This document shows, one piece after another, positions 26,184 to 32,839 of a stretch of DNA of 36,800 nucleotides; position 1 is the stretch's first letter, and every line of letters starts with the position of its first letter. The stretch covers positions 1-36,800 of the forward strand of contig PLSX01000062.1 of NCBI GenBank assembly GCA_003165315.1. The letters run 5' to 3'. The notes under the pieces are model-generated. The model ran no database searches. It worked only from the letters and a program-made list of their open reading frames with translations, and was not told the DNA's origin. The DNA comes from Acidobacteriota bacterium. Lineage in GTDB: Bacteria > Acidobacteriota > Terriglobia > UBA7540. The translations under genes and the position numbers were made by a program.

Positions 26184-27596
26184 ATGCTCATCAATCGTCG
26201 TTTCTTCGAAGTCTTATTGCTCGGTCTATTCTTCATCGCCGGCTGCTCCTCTGCTCCAAAAGCTCAAACCCCTCTTACAACGCTTCAAGGGAACCAGGGA
26301 GGAATGATCGTCTACGGGCAGGTGGATGGAGCCACCACGCCCGCTGCCGCCATGGCTCACATTCTTCGCATCGTGCAGAACAACTGTGGCGATAAGCCGC
26401 AAATCGGCCGGGTCTTCCGAGTGAAAGGAAGCAATTCGGACGCGGTCTTTTTCACGGTCACAAACCGCAACCAGGGAAATCAACCGATAGCGGGCGAGAT
26501 CATTGCCGCTCCCACGGGACCTAAGACGGTCGAAGCAGCTCTGGTGAGCGACTCCGCACAACGTTTTGGCACCACCTTGAACCCCTTGCAGAACCAATTG
26601 TTTGGCGTGTGGCATCCGGGAGGGGCAGCGGGCGGCCGGGCAGTGGGCAGCCGTGCATCAGGCAGCGGGCCTGCTCCTCCTGAACAACTGCATCAGATTT
26701 GGAATCAGGATCACTCGGCTCTCATTGCCATCCCCGACGGCTGGGTAGTTCAAGGCAACGGGGGCACTACATTTGCCCGCGAGCCCAATTACAACGCGAT
26801 GATCAACCTCAACCTAGTCCGGGGGGCAACCGCCAATCCGAATTACCGGCCCTACGGCGGGATGACGACGGGGATGGGCGTCAAGATGGTTTATCCGGCC
26901 AATGTGGATCCGGTCCGGGGCTTTCCCGGCTTGATCAAAGAGTTCTATCGCGTGAACAACCAACGCATTGAGTTTCGGATGGAGAGCGGCGAGCAGATGG
27001 CCGGACCATCAGGCCAACGCTGCGTCCATGCCATCGGACATGGGTTACTTCTAGGAGCAACCAGGCCGCTCCCCCCCAACATAACGGAGAAAGATTACTG
27101 GGAGATGGAGTTTCTGGCGTGCACGACTCCTCCTAACCGGATGGGCGATTACGGGGTTACGATTTCCACCTACGAGATCGATCCCCGGTTCGTCGACCGG
27201 TATCGCGCCACCATGGCCGCGATTCTCCAGAGCTATCAGGTGAACCAGGCGGTGGTGAATCAGGAAGCGAGCGCCATCGCTGCTCCTGCCATCGCTGCCA
27301 TTCACCGGATCGGTGCGGAGGCCACGGAGCGAATGAGAGCCAACGACATTGCCAATGACCAGCAACACGCAGACTGGAGACAGGGCGAAGACAACATCTC
27401 GCGCAATACGCAGAGCGTCAGCAATTACCTTCTCGATCAAACCGTCATCCAGGATAACAATATGTATGGCAACGGTACGATTGGACACGGCACGCTCTGG
27501 AACAATGAAGCTGACGCGCTGGTGAAGGCCGATCCCAATCGCTTTGAGTACGTCACCGTCCCGAATTATTGGCGGGGTACCGATTATGTGCCGTAG
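26184..27596 (+). CDS. Exported (probable lipoprotein) family member 3, unknown family
   Basis: A 470-residue protein, the closest in gene order to member 2. The signal region ends FFIAGCSS, a good lipobox with Cys21, followed by PKAQTPL as in member 2 (PRAQTPL). The N-terminal module (to about residue 150, WHPGG) is nearly the same across the three copies. The middle part resembles member 1 more than member 2 (VYPANVDPVRGFP, SGQRCVHAIGHG versus VYPSNVDPVRAFP, SGQRCVHATGHA), so the copies have diverged in mosaic fashion. The C-terminus again carries SNYLLDQTVIQDNN...GHGTLWN and NYWRGTDY. The ribosome binding site AAAGGA sits about 8 bases before the ATG. It is probably transcribed with members 1 and 2. 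Function is unknown. Confidence 0.88.
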   Translation: MLINRRFFEVLLLGLFFIAGCSSAPKAQTPLTTLQGNQGGMIVYGQVDGATTPAAAMAHILRIVQNNCGDKPQIGRVFRVKGSNSDAVFFTVTNRNQGNQPIAGEIIAAPTGPKTVEAALVSDSAQRFGTTLNPLQNQLFGVWHPGGAAGGRAVGSRASGSGPAPPEQLHQIWNQDHSALIAIPDGWVVQGNGGTTFAREPNYNAMINLNLVRGATANPNYRPYGGMTTGMGVKMVYPANVDPVRGFPGLIKEFYRVNNQRIEFRMESGEQMAGPSGQRCVHAIGHGLLLGATRPLPPNITEKDYWEMEFLACTTPPNRMGDYGVTISTYEIDPRFVDRYRATMAAILQSYQVNQAVVNQEASAIAAPAIAAIHRIGAEATERMRANDIANDQQHADWRQGEDNISRNTQSVSNYLLDQTVIQDNNMYGNGTIGHGTLWNNEADALVKADPNRFEYVTVPNYWRGTDYVP

Positions 27597-27718
27597 GGCC
27601 CAAGGGTATGGGTGGGGAACGATGCTGAACCATCGTGGATGCTGCTGGATCCAGAAGCGAAGGTGAGCGAACCCGAAGACACCTCCGAGGCCCGGAGTGC
27701 CCCCTGGAGGCACAATAA

Positions 27719-27751
27719 GGAAAAAATCACCGAAACGGGCAAGGTTTCGGT
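27719..27751 (-). terminator. Rho-independent terminator of the STAS gene
   Basis: On the minus strand the stem ACCGAAAC with loop CTTGCCC and its complement GTTTCGGT (27729-27751) is followed by GATTTTTTCC. It begins 34 bases after the STAS stop codon. In the plus direction the same stem lacks a T-run, so it ends the array only weakly. Confidence 0.75.
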
Positions 27752-27785
27752 TGTTAACATTATGTCGTAATAGGTTGATTTCCCC

Positions 27786-28121
27786 TTATGACGTGAGCAA
27801 TTGCGCCAGATGGGTGATGCGCAGCAGATCGAGCACACGGGGTGTCATATTGACGAATTCCAGCCGGCACAGGCCCTGATTGATCGCAGACACTTTCAAG
27901 CCCACCAAGGCGCCTAAACCGGAGCTATCGAGAAAGCTTACATCGCCCAGGTCGATCGCGGTACGTCCGCCTTGTGTCAGAAGGGGCTTGACCACTTCTT
28001 TGATGGTGCTTGAATTCACACTCGTCAGCCTGCCGTGACACTTAACCGTCGTCACTTTATTCCCGTGCAGATCCTCTGGTGACTGCTCAACTTCGCAGCG
28101 GAATGCTTGACTTGATTCCAT
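27786..28121 (-). CDS. STAS-domain anti-sigma factor antagonist
   Basis: A 111-residue single STAS domain similar to SpoIIAA/RsbV. The motif VSFLDSSGLGALVGL (61-75) contains the serine (Ser66 or Ser67) that partner kinases phosphorylate in this family. The fold normally occupies the whole chain. No HATPase kinase or SpoIIE phosphatase lies beside it, so its partners must be elsewhere. It is likely a switch component for a stress sigma factor or a receptor pathway. It has its own terminator downstream. The ~190-bp gap to the paralogue array holds no gene. Confidence 0.9.
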   Translation of the reverse strand: MESSQAFRCEVEQSPEDLHGNKVTTVKCHGRLTSVNSSTIKEVVKPLLTQGGRTAIDLGDVSFLDSSGLGALVGLKVSAINQGLCRLEFVNMTPRVLDLLRITHLAQLLTS

Positions 28122-28198
28122 AGTTTCTCAATCCCCTTTTTTGCCCCGAAGGTACTAAATCCTACCATGTGCTCCAAATGGGGAATGTTAAGTTCAGG

Positions 28199-29677
28199 TT
28201 AAGATTTAGCCGCACCAGCTCCATCCCACCTCTGCGCGGCCTTTTGTCCGTCCGGCTTGGGGACGAAGATGTCCTGCCATGTGAGCCCGCACTGCTTGAC
28301 CATCTCGAGCGCATACTCCATCCGTCCCAGATTGGGGTCGCTGTTGTTGGTGCCAAAGGAGAATTTTACTCCGGCGCTCTTGGCCCGTTTGATGAAAGCC
28401 GCGCTGGGAATCCTGTAGCGGTTGTTGATCTCAATCGCCACATCGTTGGCTTTGGCGGCGTCGATAACCCTCTGCATCCGTTCCGGGGTCCACAAACGAT
28501 CGTAGTCCGGAGCCAGGGCCGGCGGCAGAAACGTGGGGTTGGCATGAATATCGATGGGCTCGTGATTCAGAATGCCTACGATTCGGCTGACCAGCAGCTC
28601 CATAAACTGTTCAGGGTCGGGAATCTCTCCCACTTCTTCCGGAATCCACAGACGCATGCGCTTGCCGTGGTCGTCCGTGAAGGTCATGCAGTCGGTGAAA
28701 ATATAATCGAACTTGGCAATGGCCTCCCGGGAGAAAAGCGTCACCCACTCGCGGCCCTCCCCCTGCAAGCCGATAAACGCAGGCTGGCCTTTCATGCCAT
28801 CGAGGAAGGCTGCCACCCCGGCGTCCGTTGTGATGGGGAATTTTAAGCCGCCATTCACGGCGATGCCGTACATGATCCCCAGGCGGCGGGAGTTGGCCAA
28901 CGCCTGCTCCAGCGTCAGCCCGCCTTTCAGGTGAGTGTGGTAGTCTACCATGGGATACCCGTCCCGGTTCATTTGCAGCAACTGGCGGTACACGTCGTCC
29001 ACTTGCGGCAATTGTTCTAGCGGCGTGCGCAGGTCATCGGGAAGAGGCTTTACCACTAGATTGCGGAACGCCACTTTGGGAACGTCGCCACAGCATTCCA
29101 GCGCGAACGCGCCGTGACCGAGCGTCGCCACGGTGGGATCCGCCGGTTGGGCAGGCTCGATGTAATCGACAATCAGCGTACCGTTCAACCAGACCTGGGC
29201 CTGTTTGTCGCGCACTTGAACACGCAGCTCGAACCATTCGTCATCCTTCGCCATGACTTTGTAAATGTTGCGGATCCCGTAAAGCGAGCCGGTCATACGG
29301 CGGTCGCGCCCATCTCCCTCGCCTGCATAGGCGTGGTTGATTTGCACTTTGAATCCGGTCTTGAGCGGGCCGTGAGATTGAAATTGGGAGTGAAAATGGA
29401 TGCCGGAACACGCCCCCGGGCGCGTCAGCACCTCCACCTTCAAATCGAAGTTTTTGAAATTTCCTTTCCCGCCCCGGCCGGTGTAGAAAAGGGACGCGGC
29501 GGGTCCTTGCGCAACAATTTTCCCATCCTCAACCCGGAAGGAGTGCCGATTCCCCGCGGCTTTCCAACCCTCAAGCGAGTGCCCGTTGAAGAGTGACATG
29601 CCTTCGTCGCCCGCGCGCAATGCGGCGGGAAGAACCATCAAAGATGCCAGAAGATGACGGCGTGATATCGAAACCAT
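28199..29677 (-). CDS. Tat-exported DUF1080 (3-keto-disaccharide hydrolase-like) fused to PHP-type domain
   Basis: A 492-residue two-domain protein. The N-terminus SRRHLLASL fits a twin-arginine signal, so it is probably exported folded. Residues about 25-210 match DUF1080, a jelly-roll domain found in sugar-acting proteins (LFNGHSLEGWKAAG, SGIHFHSQF, DEWFELRVQVRDKQAQVWLNG). Residues about 245-490 form a PHP-type metal-dependent domain: DYHTHLKGG (His247, His249), IDIHANP (about 376-382), EINNRYRIPS (about 416-425) and GTNNSDP (about 442-448) as probable metal or active-site segments. PHP domains hydrolyse phosphoesters. The substrate is unknown; the two domains together suggest action on a phosphorylated or modified glycan. 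The start is the ATG at 29677 with AAAGGA 8 bases upstream. Confidence 0.85.
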   Translation of the reverse strand: MVSISRRHLLASLMVLPAALRAGDEGMSLFNGHSLEGWKAAGNRHSFRVEDGKIVAQGPAASLFYTGRGGKGNFKNFDLKVEVLTRPGACSGIHFHSQFQSHGPLKTGFKVQINHAYAGEGDGRDRRMTGSLYGIRNIYKVMAKDDEWFELRVQVRDKQAQVWLNGTLIVDYIEPAQPADPTVATLGHGAFALECCGDVPKVAFRNLVVKPLPDDLRTPLEQLPQVDDVYRQLLQMNRDGYPMVDYHTHLKGGLTLEQALANSRRLGIMYGIAVNGGLKFPITTDAGVAAFLDGMKGQPAFIGLQGEGREWVTLFSREAIAKFDYIFTDCMTFTDDHGKRMRLWIPEEVGEIPDPEQFMELLVSRIVGILNHEPIDIHANPTFLPPALAPDYDRLWTPERMQRVIDAAKANDVAIEINNRYRIPSAAFIKRAKSAGVKFSFGTNNSDPNLGRMEYALEMVKQCGLTWQDIFVPKPDGQKAAQRWDGAGAAKS

Positions 29678-29721
29678 GGACGATCCTTTCCAGACTGCGG
29701 GCGGCAAGGCGAGAGAACGCT

Positions 29722-29760
29722 AGATTGTACTCCAAAGGGGAGGATTTTCCAGCATTAGGA
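29722..29760 (-). promoter_or_regulatory. Dispersed box, copy 1, with -10-like TACAAT facing the DUF1080-PHP gene
   Basis: About 33 of 41 bases are shared with the copy at 32618-32656. Read on the minus strand it has GGAAAATCC, then GTACAATCT about 13 bases later. TACAAT lies about 50 bases before the DUF1080-PHP start codon. The same GTANAATCT shape occurs before the other minus-strand gene with this box. No canonical -35 is visible. Confidence 0.5.
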
Positions 29761-29782
29761 GGTGTCCGGTGCCAGGAAGAAA

Positions 29783-29822
29783 GGGTAAAGGGTGAAGTCT
29801 AAAGGGTGGAGAGTCAAGGGTC
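29783..29822. repeat. Purine-rich heptamer-type tract (AAAGGGT/GTGAAGG)
   Basis: Imperfect units such as AAAGGGTAAAGGGTGAAG follow the box at 29722 by about 25 bp. A similar tract follows the box at 32618, so the two go together as a composite repeat. Confidence 0.55.
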
Positions 29823-29874
29823 GGCGGGTTTGTGCCTTGAGGAAATAATCGCAAAGTGGGAAACTCGAAACAAG

Positions 29875-29957
29875 CGTAGGGGCACCTCTTGTGGGTGCTC
29901 CGAAACGCCGGAGTCAACTCCCGGCGGCAAGGGGCCGCACAAGGCCTGCCCCTATGC
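29875..29957. repeat. 83-bp imperfect inverted repeat with TAGGGGCA ends
   Basis: The left end GCGTAGGGGCACCTCTTGTG and the reverse complement of the right end (GCATAGGGGCAGGCCTTGTG) match at most positions. The central part holds a second hairpin of CGGAG/CTCCCG type. It is in the gene-free stretch before the toxin-antitoxin pair and is probably a REP-like element. Confidence 0.55.
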
Positions 29958-30029
29958 CTGCATTCTTTCGCCGCGCCCCGGCTGGGTGGGTGATTCGACC
30001 AGCGGGCATTATTGTTTTTCCTAGCTGAA

Positions 30030-30060
30030 AACTGATAACTGATAACTGAAAGCTGATGAC
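30030..30060. repeat. AACTGATA tandem microrepeat
   Basis: About three to four units of AACTGATA/AACTGAA/AGCTGATG in a row. Simple-sequence filler in the gap between the DUF1080-PHP gene and the toxin-antitoxin pair. Confidence 0.55.
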
Positions 30061-30104
30061 TTCAGCGGTACGCCTGATTCATTTCCGGGCAAGGGGAGAG
30101 AACC

Positions 30105-30139
30105 GCAAAGTAATCCGGCTCGGAGCCGAATAACTTTGC
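30105..30139. repeat. Palindromic repeat, family A, copy 3
   Basis: The arms GCAAAGTAATCCGGCTC and GAGCCGAATAACTTTGC pair with two mismatches around one base. The core CGGCTC/GAGCCG and TTATTCGG/CCGAATAA are those of the copy at 963-991, nearly 29 kb away, with a different outer sequence (GCAAAG for GAG). Confidence 0.75.
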
Positions 30140-30190
30140 GCTACCTTTTCTCGCGCACTCCGCTTTACAATCGATCTCTCCAGCTGTTAC

Positions 30191-30213
30191 CTTATCTATT
30201 GTGAATAGATAAG
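30191..30213. promoter_or_regulatory. Perfect palindromic operator before the ParDE-type module
   Basis: The arms CTTATCTATT and AATAGATAAG are perfect complements around GTG. The site lies 44 bp before the antitoxin start. RHH antitoxins of this type usually bind palindromes over their own promoter, so autoregulation is likely. No clean -35/-10 pair is seen. Confidence 0.6.
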
Positions 30214-30257
30214 AAAAATGACCGATACCCCGAGAGGTTGGTTTTGGAGACATGCTG

Positions 30258-30527
30258 ATGAAGACTGTGACCATATCCCTCCCCGAGTCGCTTCAAGGCT
30301 TTGTGGAGCACCAGGTTGCTACGAAGGATTTCGGCAACGTCAGTGAGTATTTCCGCACCCTTTTGCGCGAAGCTCGGGCCCGGGAAGAGGACGCCAGGTT
30401 GGAATCGTTGCTGGTTGAAGGCCTCACGTCTGGCAATGAAATGCCGCTGACCAGAGAGTTCTGGAAGGAATTGAAGATTGAAGCCGCCGGGATTGCGCGT
30501 AAACACCGCGCGCGGAAAAAGTCATGA
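30258..30527 (+). CDS. parD: ParD-like ribbon-helix-helix antitoxin
   Basis: An 89-residue antitoxin. The N-terminal KTVTISLPESLQGFVEHQV (2-20) is a ribbon-helix-helix DNA-binding start; SEYFRTLLREARAREE follows and completes the dimer fold. The charged C-terminal half should wrap the toxin. The ATG at 30258 is chosen over 30252 because GGAGA (30246-30250) sits 7 bases before it. The stop overlaps the toxin start by four bases (ATGA), as expected for a co-expressed pair. A perfect palindrome upstream fits autoregulation. Confidence 0.88.
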   Translation: MKTVTISLPESLQGFVEHQVATKDFGNVSEYFRTLLREARAREEDARLESLLVEGLTSGNEMPLTREFWKELKIEAAGIARKHRARKKS

Positions 30528-30859
30528 GACCGGTCATCCTGCCGGCGGCGAGGGATGACATTCTGCGCCAGTTCCGCTACTACCTGGTGGACCAGGACAA
30601 GCCCCAAGTGGCCGATCGCTTTCTGGGCGCCGTCAGGAGAACGGTGGATCTGATCGTCCGAACGCCTCAGGGCGGAGCTCCCAAACGTCTATCCCGCGAT
30701 GCTCTTCGGGGCCTGCGATCCTGGCCCGTCAAGGGGTTTGATGACGTGCGCGTCTACTACCTGGCCTACGAGGGTCAGGTCCGGGTAGTCCGGGTATTGC
30801 ACGGAAAACGCGACATCAATAGCATCCTCAACGAAGAAGCCGATAACACATCCCAGTAG
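30524..30859 (+). CDS. parE: ParE/RelE-superfamily toxin
   Basis: A 111-residue toxin. The sequence pattern (AARDDILRQFRYYL, a helical hairpin, then LRSWPVKGFDDVRVYYLAYEGQVRVVRVLHGKRDI) is that of ParE toxins, which inhibit DNA gyrase; RelE-type mRNA interferases share this fold. The GFDDVRVYYL and VRVLHGKRDI strands are the most typical parts. It overlaps the antitoxin gene by four bases. No sign of disruption, so the module is probably functional. It may stabilise this repeat-rich stretch of chromosome. Confidence 0.88.
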   Translation: MRPVILPAARDDILRQFRYYLVDQDKPQVADRFLGAVRRTVDLIVRTPQGGAPKRLSRDALRGLRSWPVKGFDDVRVYYLAYEGQVRVVRVLHGKRDINSILNEEADNTSQ

Positions 30860-31064
30860 GCATGGCGTGACCAGGTGTAATCCATCGCGCCTGGGGAAGT
30901 CAAAATAAGCCGATGGGCTGGAAAAGTGGCTCTGCGCCAACCTGCGGTGGCGCATAAAAATCCGCACGCGCTCTCGCTCCAAACATGACAAGCACCCCTT
31001 AGCACCAACCCAAAGGATCAGGAAATGACGTGAACTTCCCCGGATCTCCCGCCAGCCCGCCCTT

Positions 31065-31949
31065 TTAAGGGTAGATCTTCCGGAGATCGCGAAGAAATCC
31101 CCAGGCAGTCCACCAGAACAAGGCACAATAGACGAATACAAGCAGGAATGTTAAGGCCAGGAATAGAAAGACACCCCCAAACGATTCCCAATAGGAGTGG
31201 TAAGGGCCTTGCTTTGAAAACAGAACGACGGCCCCCCCGCAGACCAAGAGGGCTGCTAAAGAACAGGCCGATCGAGTTCTCCATGATTCGAACTGGGCTC
31301 TGGCGTCTTCCTTCAATGCTACGATTTCATCCCTTGTAGGGCTATCATCAAGACCCAGAATTGATTTTTCGTCGCTCGTCCCCATCAGGCTAGGATCTGC
31401 GCTGGCTGATTCCTCTGTACATTTCGGATCGCGACGAAATTTTCTAAAACTCGCCCAGACAAGGAAGAGTCCCAGAAGTATCACGAAAATTCTGCTGAAG
31501 CTTGACGTGGTATTCAGCACGTCTTCCTGCTTGCCATTGGACTCATAGAACTTAGCCTGAATGAGCTCCCCCGTTTCTCCTCGGTAGCGCACTTTGATGT
31601 GTTGCCCATGTTTCATGCTCGGACTGAAATCAGACGTGTGTATGGAGATATCGCCACCTTGAGTCGTATGGATCTGCACGTCGGCTTTGTAGCGCCTGCT
31701 ATCGGAGTCACGCACGTGAAATGATGTAATGGTTCCCTCAAATTCGAACATGGGGAGGCTCGCATCAGAAAGGGAGATCAGAAGGGACGAGAAGCATAAC
31801 CAAAGACTGACGGCAAGCGACGCAATCAGGTAAGCCTTGCCCTTGCGCGGGCCATAGCTTTCAGTGGCAGCGAGGAACCCGTACCTCGCCACGAGCAGGA
31901 CAGCCACTACAGTCTCGATTAGGAAAAGACGCTGATAGGCAAAGTGCAT
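31065..31949 (-). CDS. DUF3592-like multi-span membrane protein
   Basis: A 294-residue membrane protein. About five hydrophobic segments are visible (9-27, 39-60, 155-172, 227-245, 255-285). The soluble part between the second and third, beginning FEFEGTITSFHVRDSDSRRY and ending GQHIKVRYRGETGELIQAKFY, resembles the DUF3592 beta domain. DUF3592 proteins have no established role. The start overlaps the 3' end of the repeat-invaded frame upstream by 89 bp, so one of the two boundaries is wrong; the overlap lies in an otherwise unremarkable C-terminal extension of the upstream frame. AGG lies about 10 bases before the ATG. Confidence 0.7.
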   Translation of the reverse strand: MHFAYQRLFLIETVVAVLLVARYGFLAATESYGPRKGKAYLIASLAVSLWLCFSSLLISLSDASLPMFEFEGTITSFHVRDSDSRRYKADVQIHTTQGGDISIHTSDFSPSMKHGQHIKVRYRGETGELIQAKFYESNGKQEDVLNTTSSFSRIFVILLGLFLVWASFRKFRRDPKCTEESASADPSLMGTSDEKSILGLDDSPTRDEIVALKEDARAQFESWRTRSACSLAALLVCGGAVVLFSKQGPYHSYWESFGGVFLFLALTFLLVFVYCALFWWTAWGFLRDLRKIYP

Positions 31950-32589
31950 TTGCTATAACCTGCGATGACAATACGATGGGCCTTTTTTCGTATGAAAGCA
32001 AGAGTTGCGCGGACCTCTGCTGTGTGAGGTCCGCGGGTTCTCGCGCTCCCAGCAGGGCGAAAACCTGCACCTGGTTGATGGGCTTCCTGGCGCTCGCGGG
32101 CTCGGACGCGGCTGTTGTAGCGCTGACCTTGAGGTCAGCATGTGCCGACCTCAAGGTCGGCGCTACGTTCCTTGCCGGGCTCAACGCCGGCCCTACGGCG
32201 GCGCGGAGGGCGTTAATAAATGCCTCGCTCGCGCCTGCCGCTTTGAGGGTTTGGATAAATTCATCCGTCGGGGCGAAATCAATTCTGCGCTGTTCGATGA
32301 GCTTCGCGCCGGACTCGTCTCCGAATCCGTCGCGCACCATATTGCTGACCTGCTCACGGGTGAAGGGCTTTGCCGGGGTTGCGGTTGTAGAGCCGACCTT
32401 GAGGTCGGCATGCCGTAGCGGCGGCTTTACGCCGCCACTGGTCCATCCCCTGACGGATAAACTCGCCGTTACTTCAGCAGGTGCCAACCTAAAGGTCGGC
32501 GCTACCAATCTCGGTTGCGCCGAGGCAGGCAGGGTAACTACGAGGGGCATCGCCAATATGAAAAAAGTCAGCGTTTTGGGGAATCTCAT
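31861..32589 (-). CDS. Exported protein with helical repeat domain, invaded by family B repeats
   Basis: A 242-residue frame starting with a signal peptide (KTLTFFILAMPLVVTLPASAQ). A ~55-residue helical module, FTREQVSNMVRDGFGDESG...RRIDFAPTDEFIQTLKAAGASEAFINALRAA (about 76-132), resembles a domain common in Acidobacteriota proteins. A partial second copy (INQVQVFALLGAREP) follows. The stretches between these, residues about 28-70 and 137-160, are translated family B palindromes, giving VAPTFRLAPAEV, RHADLKVGSTTA and VAPTLRSAHADLKVSATTA, always in the same frame. The last ~40 residues fit no pattern and overlap the next gene by 89 bp, so the 3' end may be frameshifted or truncated. The gene may be decaying, or the linkers may tolerate the inserts. 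Confidence 0.6.
   Translation of the reverse strand: MRFPKTLTFFILAMPLVVTLPASAQPRLVAPTFRLAPAEVTASLSVRGWTSGGVKPPLRHADLKVGSTTATPAKPFTREQVSNMVRDGFGDESGAKLIEQRRIDFAPTDEFIQTLKAAGASEAFINALRAAVGPALSPARNVAPTLRSAHADLKVSATTAASEPASARKPINQVQVFALLGAREPADLTQQRSAQLLLSYEKRPIVLSSQVIANALCLSASFPNRDCSGCPARGEVRVPRCH
32117..32166. repeat. Double-hairpin repeat, family B, copy 2
   Basis: 50 bp, GTAGCGCTGACC-TTGA-GGTCAGC, ATGT, GCCGACC-TCAA-GGTCGGCGCTAC. It is within the linker of the exported protein above and encodes APTLRSAHADLKV on the minus strand. It equals the 4414 copy in length and layout. Confidence 0.85.
32387..32437. repeat. Double-hairpin repeat, family B, copy 3 (variant)
   Basis: Two stems, GCCGACC-TTGA-GGTCGGC and GGCGGC-TTTA-CGCCGCC type, within a 51-bp span, inside the same gene's N-terminal linker. 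The second stem differs from other copies but still pairs. Confidence 0.75.
32481..32505. repeat. Half of a family B repeat
   Basis: GTGCCAACCTAAAGGTCGGC followed by GCTAC matches only the right half of the 50-bp element, with one unpaired position (A opposite C). It is translated as VAPTFRLAPA near the signal peptide. Looks like a degraded or partial copy. Confidence 0.7.
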
Positions 32590-32617
32590 TACCGCCTCGC
32601 GCGGGTGTTTGGAATCC

Positions 32618-32656
32618 AGATTCTACCCCAAACGTGGGGATTTTCCGGCTTTAAGA
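32618..32656 (-). promoter_or_regulatory. Dispersed box, copy 2, with -10-like TAGAAT facing the repeat-invaded gene
   Basis: Shares about 33 of 41 bases with the box at 29722-29760 and lies about 30 bases before the start codon. Minus strand reading gives GGAAAATCC and then GTAGAATCT, in the same spacing as GTACAATCT in copy 1. Confidence 0.5.
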
Positions 32657-32670
32657 GGGGGGCAAGCGCC

Positions 32671-32839
32671 AAGTGGAAAGGCTAAGGGAAAGGATGAAGG
32701 GTGAAGGATGAAAAGCGGGCGGTCTTATCCTTTAACCCTTATCCTTTATCCTTCACCCTTTAACCTCACCCTTTATCCTTTAACCCTTACCCTTTACCCT
32801 TACCCTTTATCCTTCACCCTTCATCCTTTCCCTTTACCC
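32671..32839. repeat. Purine tract then pyrimidine heptamer array (CCCTTTA/CCTTTAA)
   Basis: A GGCTAAGGGAAAGGATGAAGG-like purine tract (32671-32713) is followed by ~118 bp of degenerate CCCTTTA, CCTTTAA and CCTTCA units (32722-32839). The two are loosely self-complementary and could fold back. Irregular units rule out a simple slipped-strand array. Confidence 0.75.

Noticed and set aside
32722-32839. CRISPR array or true tandem repeat
   Set aside because: Units vary in length and sequence with no spacers; it is a low-complexity pyrimidine stretch.
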